64,000 nt of DNA from Symsagittifera roscoffensis (taxonomy: Eukaryota; Xenacoelomorpha; Acoela; Convolutidae). The notes beneath the pieces were generated by a model. The model was given only the letters and a program-made list of their open reading frames with translations, was not told the origin of the DNA and searched no databases. Positions 12,100-22,814 of the stretch are shown here, in pieces (positions within the stretch are counted from its first letter, which is position 1; the number at the start of each line of letters is the position of its first letter). A program made the position numbers and the translations under genes. The stretch spans positions 53,394,473-53,458,472 of the forward strand of contig NC_087062.1 of the NCBI RefSeq assembly GCF_963678635.1. Direction: 5' to 3'.

Positions 12100-13010
12100 A
12101 CTTTCCTCTAGTATGTGGATGACCTTTTTAGAACAATCAATGATGAGCCAACTCGTATTCTCGATGCCACCAATTCTTTTCACTCAAAACTTCAGCTCAC
12201 TGCAGAGAATTTTAACTCAGAGGGCAATTTGCCGTTCCTGGATTTGATGATAAAATTATGAAAGGATAAAGGGAAACTATGCAACTGGTACCAAATACCA
12301 ACAGATACTGAGACTATTTTGAACTATAGGAGCTGTGCCCCAAATCAGGACAAGCGTATTGTTATCAAACGAACAGTACATATAGTGTTTATAAGTACAT
12401 CTAACCGTAAGCAAATTGATAAGGCTATGGAAACTACTACGGCGCAATAGTTGACAAAACAGTACCCAGAGCGTTGTCCAGAAATGTGACAGAAGATGCC
12501 CTGTACAAAATCAACCGCGGAAAAATGCTAGAGATTAGACCGTGAGAGGAGTTATTCAACACAACCACCAAAGGATGTTAAGCTCGCAATAATGATGGTG
12601 CAAAAAACAGATAACCAAAGCCAATAGTTTTAGAACTTGTTGCGAAGTTTAACCAATGTTCAAATAGTTTTTGCTGTAAGAAACCTATAATCATGCTCAA
12701 CGTCGCTGAAATCAGCTTTTTCTAATGACCTCAGGACAAGAGTTGTTTAATTGCTGTCATGTAGTTAACGTACCTCCACTTATGTTGGACAAACTGTTCG
12801 ATAATTGACCACTATAAATGAAGAATACTAAAAAGCAGATTCACCGATATGACTACTTCTTTATCAGTGGAAACTTAAGGGATATAGTGAAGATGCTAGT
12901 TGGGAATTTATTGAAAGCCTGAACAATCAAAATAAACTGTTGACACTAGAGGCATTAAACATCAGGAAAGAGAACCCGAGCTTGAGCGAGCAAGAGTTTA
13001 CAAGCAATTG
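12100..13010 (+). pseudogene. Penelope-like element relic (RT C-terminal part and GIY-YIG tail)
   Basis: Near 12112 the plus strand reads YVDDLFRTI, an RT active-site block. At 12208-12250 it reads NLPFLDLMI and shortly after WYQIPTDTETILNYRS. That order (YVDD, then PFLD, then a K/IPTxT-x-x-x-LNYxS block) is characteristic of Penelope-like RTs and their thumb. At about 12900-12985 a stretch reading EFIESLN ... LLTLEALNIRKENPSLSEQ resembles the C-terminal end of the GIY-YIG endonuclease of these elements. Stops and frameshifts break the gene throughout and the catalytic GIY-YIG core is not recognisable. The DNA immediately upstream carries a PHD-finger relic, which is not usual for the class. 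Confidence 0.55.
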
Positions 13011-13914
13011 AAAGTGAAAGTTAGTCTCAAAAAATTTTTCGTTTTTTTTAAAATGTACGTACATGTTTAAATCAAATTTATGACTCAAAGACTCGAAGAT
13101 AATTTAAATGAAAACTTTCAAGTTTTTTAAGAGGGCAAAATAATTTTAATCTAAAAAGTTAGTGTAGAGGTCAGCTGTGATTGGCTAATTTCTTAACCTT
13201 GTAAATTACACATGTCAATTTGTGTTTTTTATTTTAAATTAGTTCGTTTCAGAATCCATACGTTGCACAGAGTTGCGAAAACATTTGAAAGCTATTTTTC
13301 ATTCAAAACTTCCGCGAATTATCTCCCTTTATCATAATCATTTCAATATTTAGAAATTTCCAAGGATTCCGACTGGAATTTGTAATGACTTGACTACTGA
13401 TAGTAATCTTGGTTACTTTGATTTTTTTGAAGCTCTGTTTATAACACAAAAGAAATAAAATGGGAAAAAAATTAGAAGATACAAAATGTTTAAGATTTTT
13501 TCAAGAAAATTTCAAATAACTATTTCAAATAATGCAAAAACTTTTTATAGGGTGAACTAATCTGCTCCAATTTGTTTTTTGCTTACCAATGTTATAAATT
13601 TAACTTATATGTTTCACACAATTTTAAGTATAAGGTCTCACTAATGTGAATCAAGCAAATATATGCTTATTGACTAAGCTAAAATTGTAAAAAAAATTTT
13701 CATCTAACTTTTTGGTGGAACTTATCTTTGGATGCAAGAACCTAATTGTTATTTACAGATTGACCAAAAATTCTAAAAAATGTCAAAACCATTAATCAAA
13801 TAAAACTCACCAATTTTTTACAGAGGAGGTCTCAGCAAATTTTTCTGAAAATCTTAAAACTTAATTTCTTTTAAATAACAGTTTTCGATTGAATCTGTTG
13901 GGTTAACAGGCCGA
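13011..13914. other. AT-rich spacer, no feature recognised
   Basis: No frame, repeat or signal I can support. It separates the Penelope-like relic from a LINE relic. Confidence 0.5.
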
Positions 13915-14990
13915 TTGACAACACTTCAATTGTTAACAGCACTGTATGATTGGACAGCAGAGTTTAACAAAGGCAGTAAATTTGACGTTTTTTATAGAAA
14001 TGAATTTTATCTCCAGATATGGAAACAGAGAAAAAATTCCAGACTGGATAACTGCCTTCTTGTTCAACATATGACAGCAAGTAGCAGTGAACGAAAGTCA
14101 CTCAGACTGGGCTCTTGTCATCGGCGGAGTCACTCAAGGATCGGTACTAGGATTAATACTGTTTGAACTGTACATCAACTCAATGACAGACGGAGTCACC
14201 TCAAATACGTTTCTTTAATCAAATGATGCAAAACTTTATAGACCAATTACAAGCGACAAAGAAAAAGACGAACTGTATACTGATCTGAATCGACTTTCAA
14301 CGTATTCCAAAGCAAGGGAATTGAAAGTAAACCTATCAAAATGCCACAAATTAACATAATCAGGAAGAAAGAAGACGACAGAAAAAAAATATACACGGCA
14401 TGGCAAAACACCTTGAGCAATGTAGAAAACAAGAAAAACCTGGGGGTCATCATTGTCTCCAGATTTGTTTTTCGAGAAGATTTTGCTACGAAAACAATAT
14501 TAGCTAATAGTATGGTTACAATTATAAAGAATTTTTCAACCTAACGGAGGAAATCATGGCCACTCTCCAAAAAACCTTGGTGAGACCGAATCTGGATTAC
14601 GCCAATCAATCGTGGAACACATTCCTGAAAAAAGACAGAGTAGCGACTGAAAATGTTCAGTGTAGGACAACCATATTGATCCCAAGCCTAAGCAAATTAG
14701 CTTGCTATCAAAGATTTTAAATTTTGAAGATTCCTACCCCGGATCACAGAAAAAAACGTGCGCGAATAAAAAAAAATGTATACAATCTTGAACTGTGTTT
14801 ATGATGTAACAAATGAAGGTTGTTTACAATGAAGGAAAGAAGTTCTACTGGATATCCGTGCAAATTGATTTAAAAAAGTGACGAACTTGTTTACGGAGTA
14901 GCTTCTCCACTATAGCAACCATAAACGACTGAAGCTAACTACCAGAGTCAGTAATTTCCAGCGTTCACATCATCTTGTTCAAATCGAGGC
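13915..14990 (+). pseudogene. LINE reverse-transcriptase relic (CR1/jockey-like)
   Basis: Fragments of a non-LTR RT occur in the expected order across three frames. QLLTALYDW ... KFDVFY precedes motif A; GVTQGSVLGLILFELYIN is motif B at about 14130-14180; SNDAKLY at about 14222 is where YADDxKLY is expected; and further pieces near 14280-14640 resemble the downstream thumb (LSTYSKARELKVNLSK). Motif A itself and the catalytic Asp pair are lost. In-frame stops are common. It lies directly left of the giant LTR element. Confidence 0.65.
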
Positions 14991-15306
14991 TGGATAATCA
15001 CTGGAAAAACAACAAGTATGTTACATCTTTTCTCGAATGGCAAGGTAGATGTCCACAGAAGAAGCTGATTGACAGAGGCTGAGAAGCCGATAGATCAAAA
15101 TTTACATGTGTACATGTGTTACAGTAACATGTCCAATTTTTACTAGTGTTTTGATGTTTTAGCCTAATTCTAGTAACCTAATGTTTTAGCTTCGTAATTT
15201 TAGCTTCAGTGTCATCTCCCTCCTTCCAAGTTGGTCGCGTGTGTCGATTTCTGATTCTTCGTTTCTAATATGCAGTGTTATTGTGATAATATTATAAGGT
15301 TGCCTA

Positions 15307-16220
15307 TGTAACATTCGCCCGGAAGATACATATCGACGGAAAATAAAACTAAGTCCTAAGACGACTGGCCAACGTCTAAACAGAGCTTTACATGCTTTTA
15401 ACCGTCTCTACCAAGCCAGTACTTTCGGTGGCCTTTCTAACATCGGGTCGACAAAAACGTTACTGTTCTCCGGCTTCGACCAGAACGCTCAAAATAACTA
15501 GATTACATGCAGAAATAGTGAGCTCATGGCTGGGTCTCAGTATCCCCAGACCACGAGGTCACTCCTAAAATCAGGGCTACTACTACTTATTGAATTATTA
15601 TTGTTTTTGTTCAGTAGATAAAAATCATCATCTCCATCGAAGATGGATCAACCCTTTCCCCCAATTCCTAGCTTCTCATCTTATCAGAATGAATTCAGAT
15701 GTTAATTAAATTCAATTCAGGACATAACAGGGAAGCTAAAAGTTTGTATAATTTAATAAAAGTTCCAGTCCCGAGACCCCTCCGGATTCCTGAATCCGGG
15801 GAAATAAGGCTCTTATTCTCCTTCCGGAAGGCTGGTTTTCCACCCTTCACCGTTGTTCGCAACAGCCTTGCAACTATTGTAGCGACACAATAGTTGCAAC
15901 TCGGAACGGTCTCTGCTACTTCTGCAATTCGTCGTTGTTTTTCAAGCACAATTCTCGTTGTTCACGCTATCGCAACTAATCTTGTTGTGTCTTTCTTCCG
16001 GTTTTCTGCCAAAATAGCCGTTTCTGACGTTTCTCAGAAATATGACGTCATACTTCGAATTTTTAAAATTTCAAAATACCAGAATATCTTGACCTTCACC
16101 GTTTGACCAATCGTCCCAATAACGCCATTAATCGCTTAAAACCGTCAATTCGGAAGGTTCGCTGTCAAAAACTCGAATATGCTGAATCTGCATTTTGGTA
16201 CATTCTGGTCGAATGTCACA
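15307..16220 (-). repeat. 3' LTR of the giant element (914 bp)
   Basis: Matches 38736-39639 along its length with roughly 30 substitutions and a 10-bp difference near 15663. Ends are TGTAACATTC and GAATGTCACA. In the element's orientation this is the downstream LTR. It contains one copy of the GACCCCTCCGGATT motif that is repeated in the leader, followed by its own inverted partner (GGATTCCTGAATCC). Confidence 0.9.
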
Positions 16221-16233
16221 TACTCCCCGGACA
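16221..16233 (-). promoter_or_regulatory. Probable polypurine tract next to the 3' LTR
   Basis: On the minus strand the bases before the 3' LTR read CCGGGGAGTA, a short purine run two bases from the LTR edge, where the plus-strand primer of LTR elements lies. It is directly preceded by the palindrome CCGGACTGTCCGG. The tract is short, so this rests mainly on position. Confidence 0.45.
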
Positions 16234-17043
16234 GTCCGGTCAATGTCCTCATTGAATCTCGCAGTGTTCGTAAAATAGGTACAGTGTCATCGAACAGAAT
16301 TTACAAAATGCACGAAATTACTTTTATCCACGTCACATCGACTCACTGCAGAATATAATTGGCATCATACCACATCACTATAGCCTTCAAATTCTTTCAT
16401 TAATTTGCACATTGAGGATATGACCTAAGATAAAAACATATTTTTCGACTTCCAATGTCAATGTCCTGATTAAAAACTTTTTCTCCTAGATTTAAAAGGT
16501 GTTGGTTTGCAGGACAGTCCTGCCAACCAGCAAGCTAAAATTATCCTACTATGCTTCCTCCCTTCGGAAATCTTGCTTGTTATTGTCCTGAATATTGAAA
16601 CTAAGAAACTCTGTGATTAGAAAGAACAATGAAACAATCTCCCTCTTCGAGTGATTACCCAAGCTTTTCATGTCACCACAAATAAATCAGTTCTCCTAGT
16701 TGATTAAAAACAGTCATGCAGGCTGGAATATTTAAATATACTGTTTCACTCAAGCCTTTCTAAATAAATAGTAAGTAAGTGTCTCTAAAGCCACTTAACT
16801 AAAATCAAAATGCAAATTTATAAATGCAACAATTTCAAAACTCAACTAAATTTTTCAGTTTTCAATTACAACTTGGTTGCTTAGTTTCTCACTTGTGTTT
16901 TTTCACACACATAAAACAATTCCCAGTTTTAACTTTTCCTTCATCACTCCTTTGTTTTCTTCTTTTTTCGTCGTTTAGAAGTTCTAAAACTTCTAAATTC
17001 TTCTAATTTAATCTCTTTTTGTCTCTCGTTTTTCGGCCATTCG
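16234..17043 (-). other. 3' untranslated region of the giant element
   Basis: About 800 bases between the last stop of the second ORF and the polypurine tract. No frame of interest is seen on either strand. Confidence 0.5.
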
Positions 17044-17352
17044 TCAATGTTCCATCTCTTCCTCCTGTGATACTGACTCTGCACTTTCAGTTTCTGTGTC
17101 TTGCAACACATCATTAGCTATTCTGACGCTGTTGGAAGCAGTCCTCCAACACTTCTGCTCTTCTACCCTCTGTTTGCAACAAAGTAGGGGATCCACGTTA
17201 GATTCTCTGTTCCTGCGGAAGCTGTTGTGGAGACACAACGTCACATTTCTCTCCAAATCTTCCTTCAACATCTCTGCCTTCTCCTTTCCACTACGTTCAC
17301 TTGTCCTGGAAATTCTTTTCACAGCGGTGGTCACTGCATTCCGATGAGTCAC
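17044..17352 (-). pseudogene. Second giant ORF, C-terminal end
   Basis: Open for 102 codons in the same frame as the segment before it, from which it is separated only by a TGA at 17359-17361. Basic, Arg-rich helical sequence gives way to a strongly acidic C-terminus ending QEEEMEH. No domain is recognised. It is the natural end of the second frame because a stop follows and coding pattern ceases. Confidence 0.6.
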
Positions 17353-17358
17353 GAGAGC

Positions 17359-17976
17359 TCACTTGAAAGCTCCTGCTCCAATGTCCAGCTGATATTCACT
17401 GTACACTCTGCCGTGCTTCGACATATGCTTCTTAGCATATTCGTACAACCATGCAGTCATGTTAGCTCTGAACCATGGCATCAATCGTCTTCTTGCCCAT
17501 ATCTTCTTCACTTCCATCGGAATGTTTAGAATCTTGCACATTGTCTCAGAAAGATCTAAATCTTTTAGACAATCTAATTTCCGCACTTGTTCTCTCGTTG
17601 GTGCCTCCTGTCTATTGTTTTCTTTCACATGAGCTTCCAGCCATCGTATCGCCATCATAACTTCCACTATCACTATTGTTACGGGCTGTGATGAATCTGG
17701 TAAACCCATGGAGAGCAGCTCTCCAGAGTCCCTGATCAACACCAGATTACTACGCTTGGGATACCACCATGTCTGCAGCAAGCAGATGCTCCTCCAATTA
17801 CGTTTTCCCGAAGCTTCCAGTAACGGTCTCACTTCCATCATCACTCGGTGGACTTCATCATTCTCGTCTATTGTATTGTAATCTGTAACAGTTGATCCTC
17901 TCTGTTTCTGTCTCTCAAAGTCACTGAAGTTCCCGCTCACGTATCCCATGAACTTCTTTCCCAGTATTGATTCCAA
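17359..17976 (-). pseudogene. Second giant ORF, segment of unknown function (205 codons)
   Basis: In frame with both neighbours: a TGA at 18004-18006 precedes it and a TGA at 17359-17361 ends it, each explicable as a CGA codon after C-to-T change. The segment is predicted helical with many charged residues (for example KIWARRRLMPWFRANMTAWL near its end). There is no membrane segment or recognised fold. Translation does not begin at an ATG here; the frame simply continues from upstream. Confidence 0.6.
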
Positions 17977-18003
17977 CTCCTCCTTGGTTCTCTCTGGAAC
18001 TGC

Positions 18004-19329
18004 TCAGAACATTTTATATAGCAATTCGTAAGATTTTTTGGACCTTCTCGTTAGTCTCACACACTTTGGCACTGAGAAGGCTTGATCTACGATCGTTCTC
18101 GTACTCTTTACATCCACAGCTACGAAATGTACTGGGTATCTGCTCTTGCACATTGGAGCCAAAGTCGAACCCACCAAATATCGTGCTCCTGATGGTCTAC
18201 AATAAGTCTCACTGTGTCTGATGTTCATTTCCGCCTCGATCGCTTCCCTCCACTTTCCTATGTGTTTCTGCTGGGTTTGCAGAACTCCTGGGAATAGTTC
18301 TACACTGATGGCAGTGACCATCTCATGTCTCTGTTCTAGATTCAAGAGTGACTCTAAAGAACTAAACATGCTGTAGAACCCTAGTGCAGTCACTAGATTC
18401 ACCTCGGTTCCTCCATGACAATCCGCTATCAGTTCTGTTTCCGTTCTTGCTTTCATCACGACATTCCCAAACAAGACCGTCAATTGCTTGTGTTGTTTCT
18501 CTAGGGTCTTCACACAGTCCAGACCTCCACAAATGTGACCCTCCAGTCCACAGATTTCCGCCAGACAGCTACCAGGTTTGACCCAGTCTTCTGGTCCCCA
18601 GCCAGGCAACTCCACTTTATCTTCTCCGTTGCTCCTAGAGGCCGTTATCATCACATTATATATGATGTTAAGGTCACGCAGGTTAGAATCTGCGTTCAGT
18701 TCCCTCTGCACATCTTCTGTCGCCCGTAATATCGAGTCAGCGTTGGGACTAGGACACCATGATGGCCTCATCAATTCCCACACTGCCATCAAGCTCGTTC
18801 TCAGTAATTCATCTGAGAATCCCAACCCAAACTCCACTCTTTTGTCGGATTTTGGTACGGAAGGTGCAGTCACCTCTTCTTCCAAGACTAGTCCCAATTT
18901 GGTCTGTGGATTATTAGTGCTCTTAATTGTTACAATTCTCGACTTCCAGAATCTTAGCAACACTGCCTGTTCGTAATCGAAGAAGCAATCGCGTATGTCT
19001 TCACTCAGGAAAGGGTTGTACGCTATCCCTATGATTCCGGATACGTTACTGTACGACTTCTTCTTGATCGGTCCACAGTATTCACTGGATTTCGGTAGTG
19101 CCCCCATAGATTTTTTAGTGAGTCTCAGCTCCTTGTTTGAGAACCTCCTGATTTCGTCTATCTTTCTCATGGGTTCTAACTCCTCGGGTTCTTTCATATT
19201 CACCCTCATCGGTTTGCTTTGCTGCATATCCAGCAGTGCTAGCAAGAGTAAGGCTTTCGCTCGCTCATCGCCCTCCCTCAGCATCTTGACACACGTGTTC
19301 AATGCAGGTACTGAAATCTGCTCCATCAT
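18004..19329 (-). CDS. Second giant ORF, segment of unknown function (441 codons)
   Basis: A long open stretch whose frame continues upstream of its first ATG to about 19430, where a one-base frameshift joins it to the preceding 683-codon segment. Its beginning is leucine-rich and helical (KALLLLALLDMQQ). A cysteine cluster follows in the middle (CLAEICGLEGHICGGLDC), which could bind metal or form disulfides, though spacing fits no family I know. No catalytic motif is recognised. It is part of the env-position polyprotein of the giant LTR element; a separate gene is unlikely because there is no promoter or intergenic space on either side. Confidence 0.65.
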   Translation of the reverse strand: MMEQISVPALNTCVKMLREGDERAKALLLLALLDMQQSKPMRVNMKEPEELEPMRKIDEIRRFSNKELRLTKKSMGALPKSSEYCGPIKKKSYSNVSGIIGIAYNPFLSEDIRDCFFDYEQAVLLRFWKSRIVTIKSTNNPQTKLGLVLEEEVTAPSVPKSDKRVEFGLGFSDELLRTSLMAVWELMRPSWCPSPNADSILRATEDVQRELNADSNLRDLNIIYNVMITASRSNGEDKVELPGWGPEDWVKPGSCLAEICGLEGHICGGLDCVKTLEKQHKQLTVLFGNVVMKARTETELIADCHGGTEVNLVTALGFYSMFSSLESLLNLEQRHEMVTAISVELFPGVLQTQQKHIGKWREAIEAEMNIRHSETYCRPSGARYLVGSTLAPMCKSRYPVHFVAVDVKSTRTIVDQAFSVPKCVRLTRRSKKSYELLYKMF

Positions 19330-19417
19330 GAATCGAATGAAACAGAGAGCGTCTCTCCGCTTCGCACACGCTACTGCTGCTCCTTCTTGGACTATCAGAT
19401 CTATCAGATCCCTTGGA

Positions 19418-21469
19418 CTATCCGCGAGTCAGTCCCATCATGCACCAGGCAAACCTCAGTTGTAACTCTGTTCTTACGTAAGGTACTGCCATGAGAACGT
19501 GTATTCTTGGCGCTGTCCTCATCTCTTCTTCGAAGTACCGTAACACCACTGCTTTCCATGGAAGGCTCACCAACTGCTCCATCGTTTCTGCCTGTATCTC
19601 AGACGACGCTAAAGTCCCGTACGCCTTCTGCTTGAGGGTGGTGCCTTGCAACATTGTCTCCACAAAACCCTCCATGGCACTCTTGTCTTCCAGAGCCATC
19701 ACATACCCTGTAGCCGAGTTTCGGTACCCCAACATTTCCATGTATCCACCGGCGGGTTCATCTATCGACACAGCCTCCGATACTGTCAGTCGGTTGTATT
19801 CTACTGGTACTAGTTGTCCTGCGACATTTCCTTTTCCGTGATTCATGGGAGATGGCTTAAAGTCTTTCATTGTGCTCTCTCCACATTGGCTGAGTATTTC
19901 CATTTCTAAGGTTGCTCCAGTCAGAGTGCGGTCACTCCTTTTGGATTTATAACCTGTTGAATTTATTCCCGCCATGAGAATGGGTGGCACCATCGCTATA
20001 TCGGTCAACATTTTATCTGTGCCAGGCAATTGATAATCATCTGGTCCCAAATTCATGACCTCTTCGACTCGTTTCCTTTTCGCTGAATTGACAGCTTTCA
20101 TCGATATCTCCGAATCCACCTTCGTCTTTCCTACTCTCCTCGGCATCACTCTGCTGCCTAACTTCATTTTCATCGCATTGATCTTATCAATCACCAATTT
20201 CGATCGCATCGTTCCTCTCCTGGTTCTTGACAGATACACCACCTCTCCTTTATCGTCCTGCGGTGTCATCTTGATGGGAGAATTCGCTTCACTTTCATCC
20301 GTGGCTGAGTCAATCAACAACTCACTCAATCTCCCTTCACACTCATCAAGCTTGTCAAGGACTTCCCGCATCAAGGGTCGGTTGAGACCTGTTTTCGGAA
20401 TGGACTGGGTCCCATAGCTCTGAACCACTGTCCAGACTTCTTCCATGAACGCCACCCTGTCCAATCTGCATCCCGTCCTACTCTCATGGTCTCGGTAATG
20501 TACTTCCCATTCTTGTTCGGGCAACGTTCCCAAGAAAGGTACTCTGGCTGAGCCCTCTATTCTTCTTCTTCTAGGCGATTCCATGAGGATTCTTTGTTCG
20601 TTATTTCTTGAATTGCCAGGAGAGCTGCTCTCCGGCAAATTCCTTTTCATTTCCATAAAGGCTGACGGAGGCTCAAGTGTCGAAATGCCTTCATCCGCTG
20701 GCTCATTCGTCTTCAACGTATCCGCGTTGTTCTCAAGATCACTGAAGATATTGAAATCCAGGCTGGATAGTCCTCCTGTCGATGCCCTGTCGTCTTCCCG
20801 ACCAGCTTGACTTGCATCTTGTTGCATGGGTTCTTCGGTTTGACGGCTTCCTCCCTGTCCGTCGTCTCCTTCTGACATATCTTTCTTTGAGCTCGAGGGT
20901 CCTTGTTTATCATTGTCGGTTCCTTCCGGAAACTTCGGTATGATCAATGTACCGACCGATCTATCTTCCTCTTCTCCATGGACCACTTTGATTTCCTCGC
21001 AGCCGAAGGGTGCTAGGAAGGTTCTCGTTCGCAGCGTTCCTACTACCGTCAACTCCGGTTTCACACTGGTCAGGATCAAGGAGGCCTCAGGCAGTTCGGT
21101 CCTGCCTCTCATTTTCATAGGCGCTAAGCCCAACCCCGCCCATTTTTCGTCAAATCTTCCAGGCTTGGGAGTCGCGGCGTTGCTTATTCGCCTTCTGGTC
21201 GCATTATCCGTATAGGCAAATCGTATGTACTGTAACACAGCGGCATTTCTTCCCACAAAGTACGTTTCCATCGTTGCTACGAAATTCCCTATTCTCCTTT
21301 CATTGGTTTCGAATGCTCTCAACCTAGGAGTTTGTACCACGGAGACTGCTCCGAGCAACATCCTTCTTATCAGAGGGAATTCAGGGATTGCCTCCGGCAG
21401 CTTCTCGTAATCACCCCAGTCTTTCGTCTCTTCTCTCACTTTATGACATGCTGCAGTGAGACGAGGCAC
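19418..21469 (-). CDS. Second giant ORF, largest open segment (683 codons)
   Basis: The largest unbroken part of the second frame. A TAA at 21491-21493 (CAA with C-to-T would restore the frame) separates it from upstream coding in the same frame, and the first codon of the open stretch is GTG, so this is not a real start. The N-terminal 170 residues look folded (RRMLLGAVSVVQTPRLRAF, FGCEEIKVVHG). Residues about 185-320 are low-complexity, Ser/Glu/Asp/Gln-rich and probably disordered. Basic SPRRRRIEG and KRKRVEE tracts resemble nuclear localisation signals. The last 200 residues again look folded. I recognise no family. Confidence 0.7.
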   Translation of the reverse strand: MPRLTAACHKVREETKDWGDYEKLPEAIPEFPLIRRMLLGAVSVVQTPRLRAFETNERRIGNFVATMETYFVGRNAAVLQYIRFAYTDNATRRRISNAATPKPGRFDEKWAGLGLAPMKMRGRTELPEASLILTSVKPELTVVGTLRTRTFLAPFGCEEIKVVHGEEEDRSVGTLIIPKFPEGTDNDKQGPSSSKKDMSEGDDGQGGSRQTEEPMQQDASQAGREDDRASTGGLSSLDFNIFSDLENNADTLKTNEPADEGISTLEPPSAFMEMKRNLPESSSPGNSRNNEQRILMESPRRRRIEGSARVPFLGTLPEQEWEVHYRDHESRTGCRLDRVAFMEEVWTVVQSYGTQSIPKTGLNRPLMREVLDKLDECEGRLSELLIDSATDESEANSPIKMTPQDDKGEVVYLSRTRRGTMRSKLVIDKINAMKMKLGSRVMPRRVGKTKVDSEISMKAVNSAKRKRVEEVMNLGPDDYQLPGTDKMLTDIAMVPPILMAGINSTGYKSKRSDRTLTGATLEMEILSQCGESTMKDFKPSPMNHGKGNVAGQLVPVEYNRLTVSEAVSIDEPAGGYMEMLGYRNSATGYVMALEDKSAMEGFVETMLQGTTLKQKAYGTLASSEIQAETMEQLVSLPWKAVVLRYFEEEMRTAPRIHVLMAVPYVRTELQLRFAWCMMGLTRG

Positions 21470-21490
21470 TCTGGTTATCTCAACATTAGT

Positions 21491-22024
21491 TTAATCATAG
21501 TGTCTCAGACTCCAAAGCTTCGGAAACACCTCAATTGGTCCTCTTTCTTCTTTTCCCATGCAATCACGGAAGTGATCGTCAAAGTTGATGACTGTCATCT
21601 TCGGCTCTGATATTTTCGCAAATAGGAGATCTTCACTCATGAGCTCCCGCAAGGTGTGCTGCTCACGCCAGTTCAGTGCACTACCGTCCACTGCTGATAT
21701 GAGGTTCAGGTGCAGCACCGACCTCCTATACGCCTCCACCTTAACGTCAGGGAACGCAAACGTGACTGCTGGTCCATAGATCACTGTCACAAACTCCGTG
21801 GCTCCTCTGATCAACGCTAAGGGATCGGTTCTCATAGCCAAGCTCAGATCAGTTAACAGGGGCATGCCTCCAACATGTCGTCTAACATCTTCTTCTCTTT
21901 CGATAGTCTCATCTTCTTCCGTTCCAAAGCGATTTTGTTGTACGAGATATTGGATACGAGTGTGTCTCAGGTCTCTTATCTTGTTCCACGAGTCCGTCGA
22001 TTTCTTCATATCTAAATTCCTCAC
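21491..22024 (-). pseudogene. Second giant ORF, segment after a GA-repeat frameshift (177 codons)
   Basis: This frame takes over from the 21909-22814 segment. The switch occurs around a (GA)n run at 22026-22041, so polymerase slippage is the likely cause. It contains a mixed alpha/beta-like stretch (FVTVIYGPAVTFAFPDVKV) and ends at a TAA. No domain is recognised. Confidence 0.6.
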
Positions 22025-22814
22025 TCTCTCTCTCTCTCATCTGCTCTGGACAACGTGTCAATTTCATTAGTCCTCCCAAGTTTCCGTGGGTAATCGCAAT
22101 CAGTGTTAGAAGCCCATCTAACCGCAGGTTCTGCATTCCTTCGGTGAGCAGCATCGCCGGTCCTTTCACGAAACTCTCTGCTCCAAACGTCACGAACAAG
22201 GCTAGTAGTTCCACTATTGACACTTCCACTACTGCTTGGAGGAATCCCTTTATTAAGTAATGAGAGACTTTCGGGTAGAATTTTGCCAAGAAGGACGCGG
22301 TCCATCCGGCCCCCAACCCTTCCAGCATGCTGTCCGTCCGTTCAAAGCTTTCCTGTCCCTTCACTTCCTGGTTCCAGAAGGTTTCCAGGGTGATCTGACA
22401 CATTCTGATTACAAATTCGGCGGTCTTTTCTCCAGCATTTTCCGCCAGGTTCACCTCCTTTAACAAGTAGGTATGGATCTTCGTGATCATCACAGGGCCT
22501 TGCTCAAAAGCATCTGCACCCAATGCCGCTACTCGAGGATTTAGGTGTAGCCACTGGTTGGCTTCCGGCTTGGTTCTCAAAACCATCGACTCCAAATGAG
22601 CTCTAGTCTCTAGTGAATTTTTCCTTCTCGTGTTTTCAACTGTCACTTCCATTGCTCGGAACCACAAGTCGTTGGATGGTCGTCGTCTATTCCGGGCTTC
22701 AGTTTGAGCTGTCGACTGAAATTGGACAGTTCCAACCCCAGCACCTCGTCCAACACTAACATGTGCAGCGCATGGTCCTTGAATCCTCTCATCGTGTTCG
22801 AGATATCTGACCAT
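21909..22814 (-). pseudogene. Second giant ORF, helical segment after a frameshift (301 codons)
   Basis: Takes over from the 22643-24112 segment at about 22690 by a frameshift; the first 50 or so codons overlap the other frame and are not genuine. From about NDLWFRAMEVTVENTRR onward the sequence is helical and hydrophobic in patches (VVEVSIVELLALFVTFGAES). None of the patches is a clear transmembrane span, because charged residues interrupt each. No family is recognised. The final 35 codons, after the GA run, are out of frame. Confidence 0.6.

Noticed and set aside
15302-15306. CTA target-site duplication of the giant element
   Set aside because: CTA precedes both LTRs and follows the right one, but three shared bases are too few, and inner-side CTA is also present by chance.
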